From: Luteimonas granuli
Lineage (GTDB): Bacteria > Pseudomonadota > Gammaproteobacteria > Xanthomonadales > Xanthomonadaceae
Reading direction: 5' to 3'
NCBI RefSeq assembly: GCF_007795095.1
Contig: NZ_CP042218.1
Span: 1,860,001-1,924,000, forward strand
Length of the DNA: 64,000 bases
Position 1 is the first letter of the stretch, and each line of letters begins with the position of its first letter. The notes under the pieces are model-generated. The model was not told the DNA's origin, made no database searches, and saw only the letters and a program-made list of their open reading frames with translations. The position numbers and the translations under genes are program-made. Shown in pieces: positions 1 to 11,063 of this stretch.

Positions 1-151
1 GCAGAAGATCGGACCCGGCGCCGCGGTGGAGGTGACGGAGGAAGTCCGCGCCGCGGGCGCGCCCGCCGCCGTGGCACCGGCGACCGCCACCGCCGATGCA
101 GCCGATGCGGGCGACGCGACCGACGCCGCCATCCCGGCCGGTCAGGAGTAA
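1..151 (+). CDS. RND efflux periplasmic adaptor subunit, C-terminal end only
   Basis: Only the last 49 codons are in the window (frame starting at base 2), ending in TAA at 149-151. The visible tail starts KIGPGAAVEV and runs into an Ala/Pro/Asp-rich low-complexity end, as membrane-fusion proteins of the AcrA/MexA type often do. It stops 6 bases before the RND permease start, so it is most likely the adaptor that joins the inner-membrane pump to the outer-membrane channel encoded downstream. The assignment rests mainly on context, because the conserved lipoyl and barrel domains lie outside the window. Confidence 0.7.
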   Translation, partial: QKIGPGAAVEVTEEVRAAGAPAAVAPATATADAADAGDATDAAIPAGQE

Positions 152-157
152 GCACGC

Positions 158-3100
158 ATGGCACGCTTCTTCATCGACCGGCCCATCTTCGCGTGGGTCA
201 TCGCGATCATCATCATGCTGGCGGGCGCGCTGTCGATCACCAGCCTGCCGGTGTCCATGTATCCCACCGTGGCTCCACCCGCGGTCGAGATCCGCACCAT
301 GTATCCGGGCGCATCGGCGCAGGTGCTCGAGGATTCGGTGACCCAGGTCATCGAGCAGAACATGAAGGGCCTCGACGGCCTGATGTACTTCTCGGCGCAG
401 TCGTCGTCGAACGGCTTCGCGACCATCACCCTGACCTTCGAGAGCGGGACCGATCCCGACATCGCGCAGGTGCAGGTGCAGAACAAGCTGCAGCTGGCGA
501 TGCCGCTGCTGCCGCAGGAAGTGCAGCGGCAGGGCGTCAACGTCGCCAAGTCGATGACCAGCTTCCTGCAGGTCGTCGGCTTCGTGTCCGAGGACGGCTC
601 GATGGACGAGATCGACATCGCCGACTACGTCAGCGCCAACATCGTCGATCCGCTCAGCCGCGTGCCCGGCGTCGGCAACATCCAGGTGTTCGGCGGCAAG
701 TACGCCATGCGCATCTGGCTGGACCCGAACAAGCTGCACGCCTACAAGCTGTCGACCGCCGAGATCACCACTGCGATCCGCGCCCAGAACGCGCAGATCG
801 CCGTGGGCGTGCTCGGCGGCGCGCCGGCCATCGACGGCCAGCAGATCAACGCCACCATCAACGCCCAGGACCGGCTGCAGACCCCGGAGCAGTTCCGCGA
901 CATCATCGTGCGCAGCGAGCCCGACGGCTCGGTGCTGCGCCTGGGCGACGTCGCGCGCGTGGAAATGGGCACCGAGACCTACGAGTTCAAGTCGCGCTAC
1001 AACGGCCAGCCGGCCACCGGCGTGGCGATCTCGATGTCCACCGGTGCCAACGCGCTCGACACCGCCGCCGGCGTGCAGGCGGCGATGGACGACCTCCGTC
1101 CCTACTTCCCGCCGGGCCTGAAGGCGGTTCTGCCCTTCGACACCACGCCGTTCGTGAAGGTGTCGATCAAGGGCGTGGTGGTGACCCTGCTCGAGGCCAT
1201 CGCGCTGGTGTTCCTGGTGATGTACCTGTTCCTGCAGAACTTCCGCGCCACGATCATCCCGACGATCGCGGTGCCGGTGGTGCTGCTGGGCACCTTCGCC
1301 GTGCTCGCCGCGCTCGGCTTCTCGGTGAACATGCTGACGATGTTCGCGATGGTGCTGGCGATCGGCCTGCTCGTCGACGACGCCATCGTCGTGGTCGAGA
1401 ACGTCGAGCGCATCATGAGCGAGGAGGGGCTGTCGCCGCTCGAGGCCACGCGCAAGTCGATGGACCAGATCACCGGCGCCCTGGTGGGCATCGGCGTGGT
1501 GCTGTCGGCGGTATTCGTGCCGATGGCCTTCATGTCCGGCTCGACCGGCGTGATCTACCGCCAGTTTTCGGCCACGATCGTGTCGGCGATGGTGCTGTCG
1601 GTGATCGTCGCGATCGTGCTGACGCCGGCGCTGTGCGCGACCATGCTGAAGCCTCTGGAGAAGGGCGGGCAGCACGACTCCGGCAACGGCCTCTTCGCCC
1701 GCTTCTTCCGCCGCTTCAACCGCGGCTTCGACGCCACCAGCCACCGCTACCGCGGCGTGGTCGGCGGCGTGCTGGAGCGGCCGTGGAAGGGCATGGCGGT
1801 GTTCGGCGTGCTGGTGGTGGTGATGGGCCTGATGTTCGTGCGCCTGCCCACCGCCTTCCTGCCCGACGAGGACCAGGGCGTGCTGATGGCGATGATCCAG
1901 ACGCCGGTCGGCGCGACCCAGGCGCGCACCGTGGAATCGATCGAGCGCCTGGAGAAGCACTTCCTCGAGAACGAGCCCGACGCCGTCGAGTCGGTGTTCT
2001 CGGTGCAGGGCTTCAGCTTCGCGGGCATGGGCCAGAACACCGGCATGGCCTTCGTCAAGCTCAAGGACTGGGGCGAGCGCACGGATCCCGGACTCGGCGC
2101 CAGCGCCGTGGCCGGCCGCGGCATGGCCGCGCTGAGCCAGGTCAAGGACGCCTTCATCTTCGTGTTCGCGCCGCCGGCGATGCCGGAGCTGGGCGTGGCC
2201 AGCGGCTATGCCTTCTACCTGAAGGACAACGGCGGCCAGGGTCACGATGCCCTGATCGCCGCGCGCAACCAGATGCTGGGCATGGCGGCCGAAAGTCCCC
2301 TGCTGGCCAACGTCCGTCCCAATGGCCAGGAAGACACGCCGCAGCTGCGCATCGACGTGGACGTGGCCAAGGCCGGCGCGCTCGGCCTCACCCAGGATGC
2401 GATCAACGCGACCCTCGCGGCGGCCTGGGGCGGCCAGTACATCGACGACTTCATCGACCGCGGCCGGGTCAAGCGCGTCTACGTTCAGGCCGACGCACCG
2501 TTCCGCATGACCCCGGAGGACTTCAACCTGTGGTCGGTGAAGAACAACGTCGGCGAGATGGTGCCCTTCAGCGCCTTCGGCAGTTCGCGCTGGGACTGGG
2601 GTTCGCCGCGCCTGGAGCGCTACAACGGCGTGCCCGCCGCGGAGATCCAGGGCGAGGCCGCGCCGGGGGTGGCCTCGGGCGATGCCATGGACGAGATCGA
2701 ACGCCTGGCGGCGCAGCTGCCGGAGGGCTTCGGTATCGAATGGACGGCGGTATCGTTCCAGGAACGCGAGTCGGGCGCCCAGACGCCGCTGCTGTACGCG
2801 CTGTCGCTGCTGATCGTGTTCCTCTGCCTGGCCGCGCTGTACGAAAGCTGGACGGTGCCGACCGCGGTGCTGCTGGTCGCCCCGCTGGGCATCCTCGGCA
2901 CGGTGCTGGCCAACACCTTCCGTGGCATGGAGCGCGACGTGTACTTCCAGGTGGCCATGCTGACCACGGTCGGCCTGACCAGCAAGAACGCGATCCTGAT
3001 CGTGGAGTTCGCCAAGGCCAACGTGGAGCAGGGCATGGAACTGGTCGCTGCGACCATGCAGGCCGTCCGCGACCGCCTGCGTCCGATCATCATGACCTCG

Positions 3101-3328
3101 CTGGCCTTCGGCCTGGGCGTGCTGCCGCTGGCGATCGCCACCGGCGCCGGTTCCGGCGCGCAGCAGGCGATCGGTACCGGCGTGGTCGGCGGCATGCTCG
3201 TGGGCACCGGCCTGGGCGTGTTCTTCATCCCGCTGTTCTTCGTGGTCATCCAGAAGCTGTTCGGCGGCAAGGCAAAGGCCGGCGCGGGCGGGCAGGCCGC
3301 GGCCGCGAGGGAGATCGGCCATGGGTAA
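158..3328 (+). CDS. Multidrug efflux RND transporter permease, HAE1 family (AcrB/MexB-like)
   Basis: A 1056-residue proton-driven drug exporter of the inner membrane, close to the usual AcrB length of about 1050. It opens with [17 protein letters not shown], the typical first transmembrane helix. The proton-relay aspartates are Asp407 and Asp408 in [16 protein letters not shown], and the partner lysine is Lys943 in [13 protein letters not shown]. Two large periplasmic regions (about residues 30-335 and 560-870) separate two sets of transmembrane helices. It lies between the adaptor end and an outer-membrane factor, so all three parts of a tripartite pump are encoded together. The next gene starts 8 bases before this one ends, suggesting translational coupling. 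Substrates cannot be read from sequence. Confidence 0.96.
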   Translation: MARFFIDRPIFAWVIAIIIMLAGALSITSLPVSMYPTVAPPAVEIRTMYPGASAQVLEDSVTQVIEQNMKGLDGLMYFSAQSSSNGFATITLTFESGTDPDIAQVQVQNKLQLAMPLLPQEVQRQGVNVAKSMTSFLQVVGFVSEDGSMDEIDIADYVSANIVDPLSRVPGVGNIQVFGGKYAMRIWLDPNKLHAYKLSTAEITTAIRAQNAQIAVGVLGGAPAIDGQQINATINAQDRLQTPEQFRDIIVRSEPDGSVLRLGDVARVEMGTETYEFKSRYNGQPATGVAISMSTGANALDTAAGVQAAMDDLRPYFPPGLKAVLPFDTTPFVKVSIKGVVVTLLEAIALVFLVMYLFLQNFRATIIPTIAVPVVLLGTFAVLAALGFSVNMLTMFAMVLAIGLLVDDAIVVVENVERIMSEEGLSPLEATRKSMDQITGALVGIGVVLSAVFVPMAFMSGSTGVIYRQFSATIVSAMVLSVIVAIVLTPALCATMLKPLEKGGQHDSGNGLFARFFRRFNRGFDATSHRYRGVVGGVLERPWKGMAVFGVLVVVMGLMFVRLPTAFLPDEDQGVLMAMIQTPVGATQARTVESIERLEKHFLENEPDAVESVFSVQGFSFAGMGQNTGMAFVKLKDWGERTDPGLGASAVAGRGMAALSQVKDAFIFVFAPPAMPELGVASGYAFYLKDNGGQGHDALIAARNQMLGMAAESPLLANVRPNGQEDTPQLRIDVDVAKAGALGLTQDAINATLAAAWGGQYIDDFIDRGRVKRVYVQADAPFRMTPEDFNLWSVKNNVGEMVPFSAFGSSRWDWGSPRLERYNGVPAAEIQGEAAPGVASGDAMDEIERLAAQLPEGFGIEWTAVSFQERESGAQTPLLYALSLLIVFLCLAALYESWTVPTAVLLVAPLGILGTVLANTFRGMERDVYFQVAMLTTVGLTSKNAILIVEFAKANVEQGMELVAATMQAVRDRLRPIIMTSLAFGLGVLPLAIATGAGSGAQQAIGTGVVGGMLVGTGLGVFFIPLFFVVIQKLFGGKAKAGAGGQAAAAREIGHG

Positions 3329-4790
3329 GCACGCGAACCTCGCGCTGGCACTGGCCGCGGCTCTTGCCGCCAGCGGCTGCGCCACCCTGGTGCCCGCCGC
3401 GCCACAGGCGCAGGCGGGGATTCCCGCCGAGTGGCCGCTGCCGGCGACCACCGCCGAGGCCGAAGCCACGACGGATGGCAGGACGCCGACGGTGGCGGTT
3501 GCCGATGTCGGCTGGCGCGACTTCCTCGCCGATCCGCGGCTGGAGGGCGTGGTCGCGCTGGCGCTGGACAACAACCGCGACCTGCGGGTGGCGATCCTCA
3601 ACGTCGAGCGCGCGCGGGCGCAGTACCGCATCCGGCGCGCCGACCGGTTGCCCTCGATCGGTGCCGAGGCCTCGATGGAGCGCGTGGGCGGCGACGTCCC
3701 GGTGAGCGAGCAGCACACCGCCGGCGTCGGCCTGGCCGCGTTCGAACTCGACCTGTTCGGGCGCGTGCGCAACCTGGGCGAGTCGGCGCTCCAGCAATAC
3801 CTGGCGACTGAAGAGGCGCAGCGTTCGGCACAGCTGTCGCTGGTGGCCGAGGTCGCCAGCGTGTGGCTGGCCCTGGCCGCCGACCAGGAGCAGCTGCGGC
3901 TGTCGCAGGCGGCGCTGGAGACCTATCGTGAGACCCTCGACCTGACCACCCGGCGACAGGAGCTGGGCGCGGCCTCCGCGCTCGAGATCGAGCAGGTGCG
4001 GGTGCAGGTGGCGGGCGCGCAGGCCGACGTCGAGCGCCTGGCCGCCCAGGTCCGTCAGGACCGCAACGCGCTGGAGCTGCTGGTCGGCGCGCGCGTCGAT
4101 GCCGCGCTGCTGCCCGACGCCCGCGTCGGTCCGGTCACCGGCCTCGCGGCGGTGCCCGCCGGGCTGGATGCCGACGTGCTGCTGCGGCGTCCGGACGTGA
4201 TGGCCGCCGAGCACCGCCTGCTCGCCGCCAACGCCAATATCGGCGCGGCCCGCGCGGCGTTCTTCCCTTCGATCACGCTGACCGGCAGCGTGGGCTCGAT
4301 GAGCGACGAGTTCTCGGGCCTGTTCGAGAGCGGAACGAAGGTGTGGAGCTTCGTCCCGCGCATCAACCTCCCCATCTTCCAGGGCGGCCGCCTGAAGGCC
4401 GCGCTGGGAACGGCGACCGCGGACCGCGACATCGCGCTGGCGCAATACGAGCAGGCGATCCAGTCGGGCTTCCGCGAGGTCGCCGATGCGCTGGTGCTGT
4501 CGGCGTCGCTGGCGGCGCAGGTGGCAGCGCGGCAGGAGCTGGTCGATGCGGCCGCCCGCGCGGAGTCGCTGGCGACCGCCCGCTACGAAGGGGGTGTCGA
4601 CAGCCACCTGGTGCAACTGGATGCGCAGCGGACGCTGTACTCTGCGCAGCAGGCCCTGGTCGCCACGCGACTGGCCGAGCAGGCCAACCGGGTCAGCCTG
4701 TACCGTGTACTCGGTGGCGGCTGGCCGCATGCGGGCGCGGACCTTGCGGCGACCGGCGCCGACCTGTCGGGAGGCCAGGCCACACCTTGA
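3321..4790 (+). CDS. Efflux outer-membrane lipoprotein, NodT/OprM family
   Basis: A 489-residue TolC-like channel that completes the RND pump. The signal peptide ends in a lipobox (LAASGC, Cys20), so it should be lipid-anchored in the outer membrane like OprM. Two repeated outer-membrane-efflux domains are visible: [20 protein letters not shown] near residue 75 and [20 protein letters not shown] near residue 290, the latter a hallmark of the NodT group. Coiled-coil periplasmic helices rich in Ala, Gln and Glu follow each. The ATG overlaps the end of the permease gene by 8 bases. The GAGG around its stop codon probably serves as ribosome site for the next gene. Confidence 0.95.
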   Translation: MGKHANLALALAAALAASGCATLVPAAPQAQAGIPAEWPLPATTAEAEATTDGRTPTVAVADVGWRDFLADPRLEGVVALALDNNRDLRVAILNVERARAQYRIRRADRLPSIGAEASMERVGGDVPVSEQHTAGVGLAAFELDLFGRVRNLGESALQQYLATEEAQRSAQLSLVAEVASVWLALAADQEQLRLSQAALETYRETLDLTTRRQELGAASALEIEQVRVQVAGAQADVERLAAQVRQDRNALELLVGARVDAALLPDARVGPVTGLAAVPAGLDADVLLRRPDVMAAEHRLLAANANIGAARAAFFPSITLTGSVGSMSDEFSGLFESGTKVWSFVPRINLPIFQGGRLKAALGTATADRDIALAQYEQAIQSGFREVADALVLSASLAAQVAARQELVDAAARAESLATARYEGGVDSHLVQLDAQRTLYSAQQALVATRLAEQANRVSLYRVLGGGWPHAGADLAATGADLSGGQATP

Positions 4791-4800
4791 GGACATGCGC

Positions 4801-6105
4801 ATGGCGACGTCCGGAGGGCAGCAGCGGATCGTGATCGTCGGGGGCGGCGTTGGCGGACTGGAAGTCGCCAGCACGCTCGGCCGCCGCTGGCGCCGGCGCG
4901 CCGACCGGCCGTCGATCACCCTGGTCGACCGTGATTCCGCCCATGTCTGGAAGCCGATGCTGCACACCATCGCGGCCGGCACCCGCGACATTTCCCAGCA
5001 GCAGACCGCCTACCTCGCGCAGGCGCGCGATGCCGGCTTCACCTACCAGCCCGGCGAGCTGTGCGGGCTGGACCGGGACGCGCGGGAAATCCTGATCGCC
5101 GCCCAGCACGCGCCCGACGGACGCCTGCTGCTGCCGCCGCGCAGGCTCGGCTACGACCTGCTGGTGCTGGCCATCGGCAGCCGGGCGAACGACTTCGGCA
5201 CGCCCGGGGTGGCCGAACACTGCTTCTACATCGACTCCCGCCGGCAGGCCGACACGTTCAACCAGGAGATCCGCATGCGCCTGCTGCAGGCGCTGGGGCA
5301 GGAGGCGCCTTTGTCGATCGCCATCGTCGGCGGCGGCGCCACCGGCGTGGAGCTGGCGGCCGAGCTGGTGCAGCTGGTCGAATCCGCCTCCGCCTATGGC
5401 GTGCCAGACCTGGCCTCGCGGATCACCATCACCCTGGTCGAGGCCGGCCCGCGCGTGCTGGCGGCGTTCCCGGAAGACATCTCCAGCGCCACGCGCGAGC
5501 GCCTGGAGGCGATCGGGATCCGGGTCCTGGTAGGGACCCAGGTGCGCGCCGCCACCGCCGACGGCTTCGTGCTGGCCGACGGCAGCCAGCTGCCCGCATC
5601 GCTGAAGGTCTGGGCGGCGGGGGTGAAGGGTCCGGAACTGCTGGCCGGGCTCGACGGGCTGGAAGCCACCCGCAACAACCAGCTGGTGGTCCGGCCCAGC
5701 CTGCAGACCACCCGCGACCCCGCCATCTACGCGCTCGGCGACTGCGCCAGCCTCGTCCCGGCCGGCGCCGAGCGGCCGCTGCCGCCGACGGCCCAGGTCG
5801 CGCACCAGCAGGCGCAGTACCTGATCCGCTCCCTGCCCGAGGTCCTGCAGGGTCGCCCCGTCCCGGATTTCTCCTATCGCGATCTCGGTGCCCTGGTGTC
5901 GCTGGGCGATTACGACGCGTTCGGCTCGCTCGGCCAGTACGGCCTGTTCACCGGCGTCACCTTCCGCGGCCGCCTGGCCCAGCTCAGCCACGTGATGCTC
6001 TACCGCAGCCACCAGGCCCGGATCCACGGATTCTGGCGCGGCAGCATGCTGTGGCTGGTCGATCGCCTGAACTCGCTCCTGCGCGCGCCGATCCGGCTCG
6101 ACTGA
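4801..6105 (+). CDS. FAD-dependent NADH dehydrogenase-like oxidoreductase (NDH-2 type)
   Basis: A 434-residue protein of the type II NADH:quinone oxidoreductase group, which passes electrons from NADH to quinone without pumping protons. The FAD-binding dinucleotide fold is at the N-terminus (IVIVGGGVGGLEVASTLG, residues about 10-27). The NADH-binding fold follows (IAIVGGGATGVELAAEL, about 175-191), and the FAD contact ALGDCASL is near residue 310. The C-terminal 70 residues fit the amphipathic membrane-binding region of NDH-2. ATG 4801 is preferred over in-frame ATG 4795, because GAGG at 4789-4792 sits 8 bases before 4801 but only 2 before 4795. It directly follows the efflux genes. Confidence 0.88.
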   Translation: MATSGGQQRIVIVGGGVGGLEVASTLGRRWRRRADRPSITLVDRDSAHVWKPMLHTIAAGTRDISQQQTAYLAQARDAGFTYQPGELCGLDRDAREILIAAQHAPDGRLLLPPRRLGYDLLVLAIGSRANDFGTPGVAEHCFYIDSRRQADTFNQEIRMRLLQALGQEAPLSIAIVGGGATGVELAAELVQLVESASAYGVPDLASRITITLVEAGPRVLAAFPEDISSATRERLEAIGIRVLVGTQVRAATADGFVLADGSQLPASLKVWAAGVKGPELLAGLDGLEATRNNQLVVRPSLQTTRDPAIYALGDCASLVPAGAERPLPPTAQVAHQQAQYLIRSLPEVLQGRPVPDFSYRDLGALVSLGDYDAFGSLGQYGLFTGVTFRGRLAQLSHVMLYRSHQARIHGFWRGSMLWLVDRLNSLLRAPIRLD

Positions 6106-6123
6106 TCGGGGGGGCGAGGCACT

Positions 6124-7377
6124 TCAGCGGGGGCGATCCCCGTCGTCCCCGTGCGGAGGCGGCGGCAGCCCGAGGTCGCTGGGCTGGGGCGGCGAGGCGG
6201 TGGCCGCGGCGTGGACCTGGTGCGCGCGCTCCAGGTCGTACTGCAGCACGTCCGCCCGATGCACCATCGCCTTGAACTTCGGCTCCAGCGCGTCGACGCG
6301 CTTCTGGGCCGCGCTCATGTCCGCGAACACCGCGCGGCGCACCACCGGCGGCGTCTCGGGAGACAGCGACAGGTAGTCGGCGACCTTGGCGCGCAGGGTC
6401 GAGACCGCCACCTTCGCCTTGCCCTTCGGGCTCCACAGCGAGGCCGCCACCGTGACCAGGAGGATCGCGACGATGACCACCAGCGAGGTCCAGGTGCTGA
6501 CCTCGATCACCGTCACCGGCTCGCCGTCGTTGATGAAGGGCAGGTTGTTCTCGTGCAGCGCGTGCAGCACCAGCTTGATGCCGATGAAGCCCAGGATCGC
6601 CGCCAGGCCGATCGACAGGTAGACCAGCCGCTCCAGCAGGCCGCCGACCAGGAAGTACAGCTGCCGCAGGCCGAGCAGCGAGAAGGCGGTCGCGGTGAAG
6701 ACGATGAAGACGTTCTGGGTCAGGCCGAAGATCGCCGGGATCGAGTCGAAGGCGAAGAGGATGTCGGTGCCGCCGATCGCCAGCATCACCAGCAGCATGG
6801 GCGTGAGCGCGCGCTTTCCCTGCCAGGTCGTGAACAGCCTGTCGCCGTCGTAGTGCGGGCTGGCATGGAACATCCGCCGCACCATCCGGACCACGACATT
6901 CGGCCGGTCGGCGTCGTGGTCGTCGGGTGCGAGCAGGTTGCCGGCGGTGATCAGCAGCGCCAGGCCGAACAGGTAGAACACCCAGGCGAAACGGTCGATG
7001 AGCGCCGCGCCGAGCAGGATGAACACCGTGCGGGCGATGAGCGCGAAGGTGATCCCGAACAGGAGCACTTTCTGCTGGCTCTCGCGCGGTACCTGGAAGC
7101 TGGACATGATCACCAGGAACACGAACACGTTGTCGACCGACAGCGCCTTCTCGGTGATGTAGCCGGCGAAGTATTCGGCGCCCATGTCGCGCCCGCCCCA
7201 GATCCAGACCACGACGCCGAACAGCAGGGCGATGCCGATGTACAGCGCCGACCAGATCGCGGCCTCGCGCAGGCCGGGAGCGTGCGCCTTGCGCACGTGG
7301 AAAAAGTAGTCGAAGGCGAGCAGGCCGATGATCAGGGCGATCGTGGCTTCCCATACGAGCGGGGTGGTCGTCGGCAT
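6124..7377 (-). CDS. TerC/Alx family integral membrane protein with C-terminal extension
   Basis: A TerC-family membrane protein, a group linked to metal (Mn, tellurium) homeostasis and assistance to exported proteins. Family signatures are clear: KALSVDNVFVFLVIMSSF near residue 80 and GGTDILFAFDSIPAIFGLT near residue 205, each carrying the conserved acidic membrane residues. About nine transmembrane helices span residues 7-325. A soluble Lys/Glu/Ala-rich tail of about 90 residues follows, longer than in Alx (about 320 residues). ATG at 7377 is taken; a TTG seven codons upstream (7398) is possible. It converges with the oxidoreductase gene, leaving 18 bases between stops. The upstream region is too short and unlike a yybP-ykoY riboswitch. 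Confidence 0.88.
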   Translation of the reverse strand: MPTTTPLVWEATIALIIGLLAFDYFFHVRKAHAPGLREAAIWSALYIGIALLFGVVVWIWGGRDMGAEYFAGYITEKALSVDNVFVFLVIMSSFQVPRESQQKVLLFGITFALIARTVFILLGAALIDRFAWVFYLFGLALLITAGNLLAPDDHDADRPNVVVRMVRRMFHASPHYDGDRLFTTWQGKRALTPMLLVMLAIGGTDILFAFDSIPAIFGLTQNVFIVFTATAFSLLGLRQLYFLVGGLLERLVYLSIGLAAILGFIGIKLVLHALHENNLPFINDGEPVTVIEVSTWTSLVVIVAILLVTVAASLWSPKGKAKVAVSTLRAKVADYLSLSPETPPVVRRAVFADMSAAQKRVDALEPKFKAMVHRADVLQYDLERAHQVHAAATASPPQPSDLGLPPPPHGDDGDRPR

Positions 7378-7529
7378 CGGAGGCCCGTGGATGGACAAGT
7401 GGCCGAGAATCCCATGGCGGTCGTGGCCGCCGCGTCATCGCGCGCCGGCGCGGAAAGCGTTAGCCATGCGTGAAGACGGTCGCCCTGCACAGGCTATATT
7501 CCGCCGCCTTCCCCATCCCGGCGTTTCCC

Positions 7530-9082
7530 TTGCACCGACGTGAACTCCTGCTGGCGGGTCTGGCGCTGCCGGTGGCCGCCGCGCTGCCACGGTCGGCCAT
7601 GGCCGCCGCTCCAGCCAGGGGGACGCCCTTCGACGAGGGCACGGTGCCGGCGCTGGCACGGGGGCTCGCCGCCGGGGTCTATGCCCCTCCCGCGCGCGAC
7701 CTCCCCCTGCGCTGGAGGGCATCGGCTATGACCGCTACCGCGACTACCGCTTCCGCGCCGAGCGCGCGCTGTGGCACGGCCAGGGCCGCGGCTTCGAGGC
7801 GATGTTCTTCCATCGCGGCTACATATTCAGCGAACGCGTCGACATCCACGTGGTCGACGGCGGGCTGAGCCGGCCCTTCGCCTACGCGCCATCGCTGTTC
7901 CACTTCGAGCATGGCGCGCCGGTGCCGCCCGAAGGCGGCGACCTGGGTTTCGCGGGCTTCCGCCTGCATGCGACCGGGCAGGCGGACGATGGCCTGGACG
8001 AGGTCGCATCCTTTCTCGGTGCGAGCTACTTCCGTGCGGTCGCGCGCGGCCTCGGCTACGGACTGTCCGCCCGCGGGCTGGCGTTGGGCAGCGGCGATCC
8101 GGGGCCGGAGGAGTTTCCGGTGTTCCGCGCCTTCTGGCTGGAGACGCCGCCGGCCTGCGGAAGCGGCCGCGACTGCACCGCGCGCGGTGCCAAGGCAGTG
8201 GTCGTGCATGCGCTGCTGGATTCGCCCGCGGTCGCCGGCGCCTTCCGCTTCGTGATCGTGCCCGGCGACGACACCGTGTTCGACGTCGACGCGCGCCTGT
8301 ACCCACGCGTGGATCTCGCCACGGCCGGCATCGCGCCGCTCACCAGCATGTACGAGTTCGACGGCCACGACCGCGCCTGCGTCGACGACCCGCGGCCGGC
8401 GGTCCATGACTCCGACGGCCTGCTCCTGCTCACCGGCGCCGGCGAACAGGCCTGGCGGCCGTTGCGCAATCCGCACGGCGTCGAGCACAGCGGCTTCCAG
8501 GACCGCGACCCGAAGGGCTTCGGGCTGATGCAGCGCAAGCGCCGCTTCGAGGATTACCAGGACACCGAGGCCGGGTACGAGAAACGTCCCGGTTGCCGGG
8601 TGGAGCCACTCGACCCCTGGGGCGAGGGGGAGGTGCACCTGGTCGAGATCCCGACCGCCAACGAATTCGCAGACAACATCGTCGCCTTCTGGCGCCCGCG
8701 CGCGCCGCTGCGCGCCGGCCGCGAACACCGCTGGCGCTATCGCCTGCACTGGACGTCGGCGGACGGCGGAAGCCCCTCGCTCGCGCGCGTGGTGGCGACG
8801 CGCTCAGGCGCCCTCGATCGCGCGGAGGGGCGCCAGTACCTGGTCGATTTCGCCGGCGGCGCGCTGCCTGCCGGCGACGCCGGAGGCGGAGTGCGCGTGC
8901 GCGCCACGGCCAGCGCCGGCGCGTTGCGCAATGCGGTCGCATACCGCAATCCGCAGGCCGGAAGCTGGCGCGTCGGCTTCGAGCTCGAGCCCGGCGCGGC
9001 GCAGGCCGTGGAGATGCGGCTGTGGCTGGAGGGCGATACCGGGCGCCTGTCGGAAACCTGGCTGTCGCGATGGACACCGTGA
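7530..9082 (+). pseudogene. opgD: opgD, glucan biosynthesis periplasmic protein, frameshifted
   Basis: OpgD/OpgG-family protein that works on the backbone of osmoregulated periplasmic glucans after export. The N-terminus, from a probable TTG start at 7530, is a twin-arginine signal (HRRELLLAGLALPVAAALP), as expected for OpgD, which is Tat-exported. Codons run in one frame to about 7710 (PARDLPL) and resume one frame over at 7712 as LEGIGYDRYRDYRFRAERAL. The second frame stays open to 9082. Adding one C to the five-C run at 7703-7707 would give DLPPALEGIGYDRYRDYR and a complete protein of about 518 residues. The indel may be real or a read error. An ATG at 7802 would yield a 426-residue form without signal peptide. 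It overlaps opgH. Confidence 0.85.
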
Positions 9083-10995
9083 GCCTGCAGGAGGACCCGC
9101 CGGGACCGGATGGTCGGCGCCATGTTCTGCCGGCACTGCCGCCGGACGCGCCGCTGGACATGCCGGTGCAGGCCCTGGACCGCGGCGTGCTCGCCGATCC
9201 GCCACGGCCGACCACTCCGCCGAACATGGCCTGGCGGCGCTTCGCCGTGATCGGCAGTGCGGTGCTGCTCACCGCCGTCGCCACCTACCAGCTGTGGTGG
9301 CTGCTGCGCGGCGACGGCATCGATCCGCTCGAGGGCACGCTGCTGGTGCTGTTCGTGGCCCTGTTCGCCTGGATCGTGCAGTCCTTCGTCGGCGCGATCG
9401 CCGGCTTCGTGCTGCTGCTCCAGCGCCGGCCGCTGCGCATGGGCATGCATGCCACCGGCCCGCTGCCGCAGGTCAGCTCCCGCACGGCGCTGCTGGTGCC
9501 CGTCTACAACGAGGATCCGCAGCGGGTCGCGGCGGGACTGCAGGCCATGCATGAGTCGCTGGCAGCCACCGGGCAGCTGCAACGCTTCGATTTCTTCCTG
9601 CTCAGCGACACGCGCCGGCCGGAGATCCAGGCCGCCGAAGCCGCGGCGGTCGCAGCGCTGCGCAGGCGCCTGGGCCCGGAGGCGCGGGTGTACTACCGCC
9701 TGCGCAAGGACAACACCGAACGCAAGGCCGGCAACATCGCCGACTGGGTGCGGCGCTGGGGCGGGGCCTGGCCCCAGTTCCTGATCCTCGACGCCGACAG
9801 CGTGATGTCGGGCGACACCCTGGTGCGCCTGGCCGCGGCGATGGAGCGCCACGACGACGTCGCGCTGATCCAGACCCTGCCGGTGATCGTCAACGGCAGC
9901 ACCCTGTTCGCGCGCATGCAGCAGTTCGCCGGCCGGGTCTATGGTCCGGTGATCGCCTACGGCGTGGCCTGGTGGCACGGCGCGGAGAGCAACTACTGGG
10001 GGCACAACGCGATGATCCGCAGTCGTGCGTTCGCCGCATGCGCCGGACTGCCGGAGCTGCGCGGGGTGAAACCCTTCGCCGGCACCGTGCTCAGCCACGA
10101 CTTCGTCGAGGCCGCGCTGATGCGCCGCGGCGGCTGGGCGCTGCACATGGTCCCGGGCCTGGGAGGCAGCTACGAGGAAGGGCCGCCCTCGCTCACCGAC
10201 ATGCTGGTCCGCGACCGCCGGTGGTGCCAGGGCAACCTGCAGCACGGCGGGGTGCTGCCGGCGCGCGGCCTGCACTGGGTCAGCCGCTGGCACCTGATGA
10301 TCGGCATCGGCCACTACTTCACCGCGCCGATGTGGGCGATGCTGATGATCGTCGGCATCTCGATCCCGCTGCTGCACGCGGGTTTCAGCTGGGACCGGCC
10401 CTCTCTGGCGGGCTTCACGCCCACCGCCTACTGGCGCGAACAGGACGGCGACCGCTTCATCGGCGTCTTCATCGTCACCATGACCATGCTGCTGGCGCCG
10501 AAGCTGATGGGCTACCTCGCCACCGTGGTCGACCCCGTGACGCGGCGCGGCTGCGGCGGCGCCCTGCGGGTGGCCGCCGGCGTGCTCCTGGAGACGCTGC
10601 TGGCGGCGCTGATGGCACCGGTGACGATGTACGTGCAGTCGCGCGGCGTGGCCCAGGTGCTGGCCGGCAAGGACTCGGGCTGGGAGTCGCAGCGGCGCGA
10701 TGACGGCGGCCTGCCGCTGCGCGAGCTGCTGCGCCTGTACGGCGGCATGACCCTGGTGGGCGTGGTCGCGGGCGTGGCCGCATGGATGGTGTCGCCGGCG
10801 CTGGCGGCGTGGATGTCGCCGGTGGTCCTGGGCCTGGTGCTTTCGATCCCGATCGTGGCCCTGGGCGCCTCGCGCGCCGCCGGACTCTGGCTGCGCAGGC
10901 GACGGCTGTTCGCCACGCCCGAGGAGCTGTCGCCGCCGCCGGTGCTGGTGCGCGCGGGCGAACTGCGCGAGCCGCGAAGTGTGAAGGCGAACTGA
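9070..10995 (+). CDS. opgH: Glucan biosynthesis glucosyltransferase OpgH (HrpM-like)
   Basis: A 641-residue inner-membrane GT2 glucosyltransferase that polymerises the backbone of osmoregulated periplasmic glucans from UDP-glucose. Two transmembrane helices near residues 55-75 and 88-115 precede a cytoplasmic catalytic domain. That domain has the DxD motif (LILDADS, Asp241 and Asp243) and the acceptor motif RRWCQGN (Arg384-Trp385). Several helices follow from about residue 415. It is about 200 residues shorter than E. coli OpgH (847), matching the Xanthomonas HrpM form. ATG 9070 lies 13 bases inside the end of opgD, so the pair is translationally coupled. Confidence 0.93.
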   Translation: MDTVSLQEDPPGPDGRRHVLPALPPDAPLDMPVQALDRGVLADPPRPTTPPNMAWRRFAVIGSAVLLTAVATYQLWWLLRGDGIDPLEGTLLVLFVALFAWIVQSFVGAIAGFVLLLQRRPLRMGMHATGPLPQVSSRTALLVPVYNEDPQRVAAGLQAMHESLAATGQLQRFDFFLLSDTRRPEIQAAEAAAVAALRRRLGPEARVYYRLRKDNTERKAGNIADWVRRWGGAWPQFLILDADSVMSGDTLVRLAAAMERHDDVALIQTLPVIVNGSTLFARMQQFAGRVYGPVIAYGVAWWHGAESNYWGHNAMIRSRAFAACAGLPELRGVKPFAGTVLSHDFVEAALMRRGGWALHMVPGLGGSYEEGPPSLTDMLVRDRRWCQGNLQHGGVLPARGLHWVSRWHLMIGIGHYFTAPMWAMLMIVGISIPLLHAGFSWDRPSLAGFTPTAYWREQDGDRFIGVFIVTMTMLLAPKLMGYLATVVDPVTRRGCGGALRVAAGVLLETLLAALMAPVTMYVQSRGVAQVLAGKDSGWESQRRDDGGLPLRELLRLYGGMTLVGVVAGVAAWMVSPALAAWMSPVVLGLVLSIPIVALGASRAAGLWLRRRRLFATPEELSPPPVLVRAGELREPRSVKAN

Positions 10996-11063
10996 CTTCC
11001 AGTCGCAGCGGCTTCGTCATCCGCGCTTCCTAGGCTGTCCCCGGAAGCCACAGGGGGCTCGAA

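Noticed and set aside
193..3705. A very long second open frame (over 1100 codons) on the same strand across the RND pump genes
   Set aside because: It is Arg/Gly/Ala/Pro-rich with no domain sense. In GC-rich DNA such frames arise as shadows of real genes. The same applies to long antisense frames at 3246-4991, 23846-26116, 25959-28247 and 36789-39227.
4486..6105. A single frame joining the end of the outer-membrane factor region to the oxidoreductase
   Set aside because: The first 105 codons overlap the outer-membrane factor in another frame and are not protein-like; the FAD-binding fold begins right after ATG 4801, which has a ribosome site.
7378..7529. Possible yybP-ykoY manganese riboswitch before the TerC gene
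   Set aside because: The gap to the divergent opgD gene is about 150 bases and shows no recognisable conserved core of that riboswitch class.
7703..7707. Phase-variable homopolymer tract in opgD
   Set aside because: Five C residues are too few for a typical switching tract, and similar indels in ybeD and prc make error or simple mutation more likely. Kept only as a possibility in the finding.
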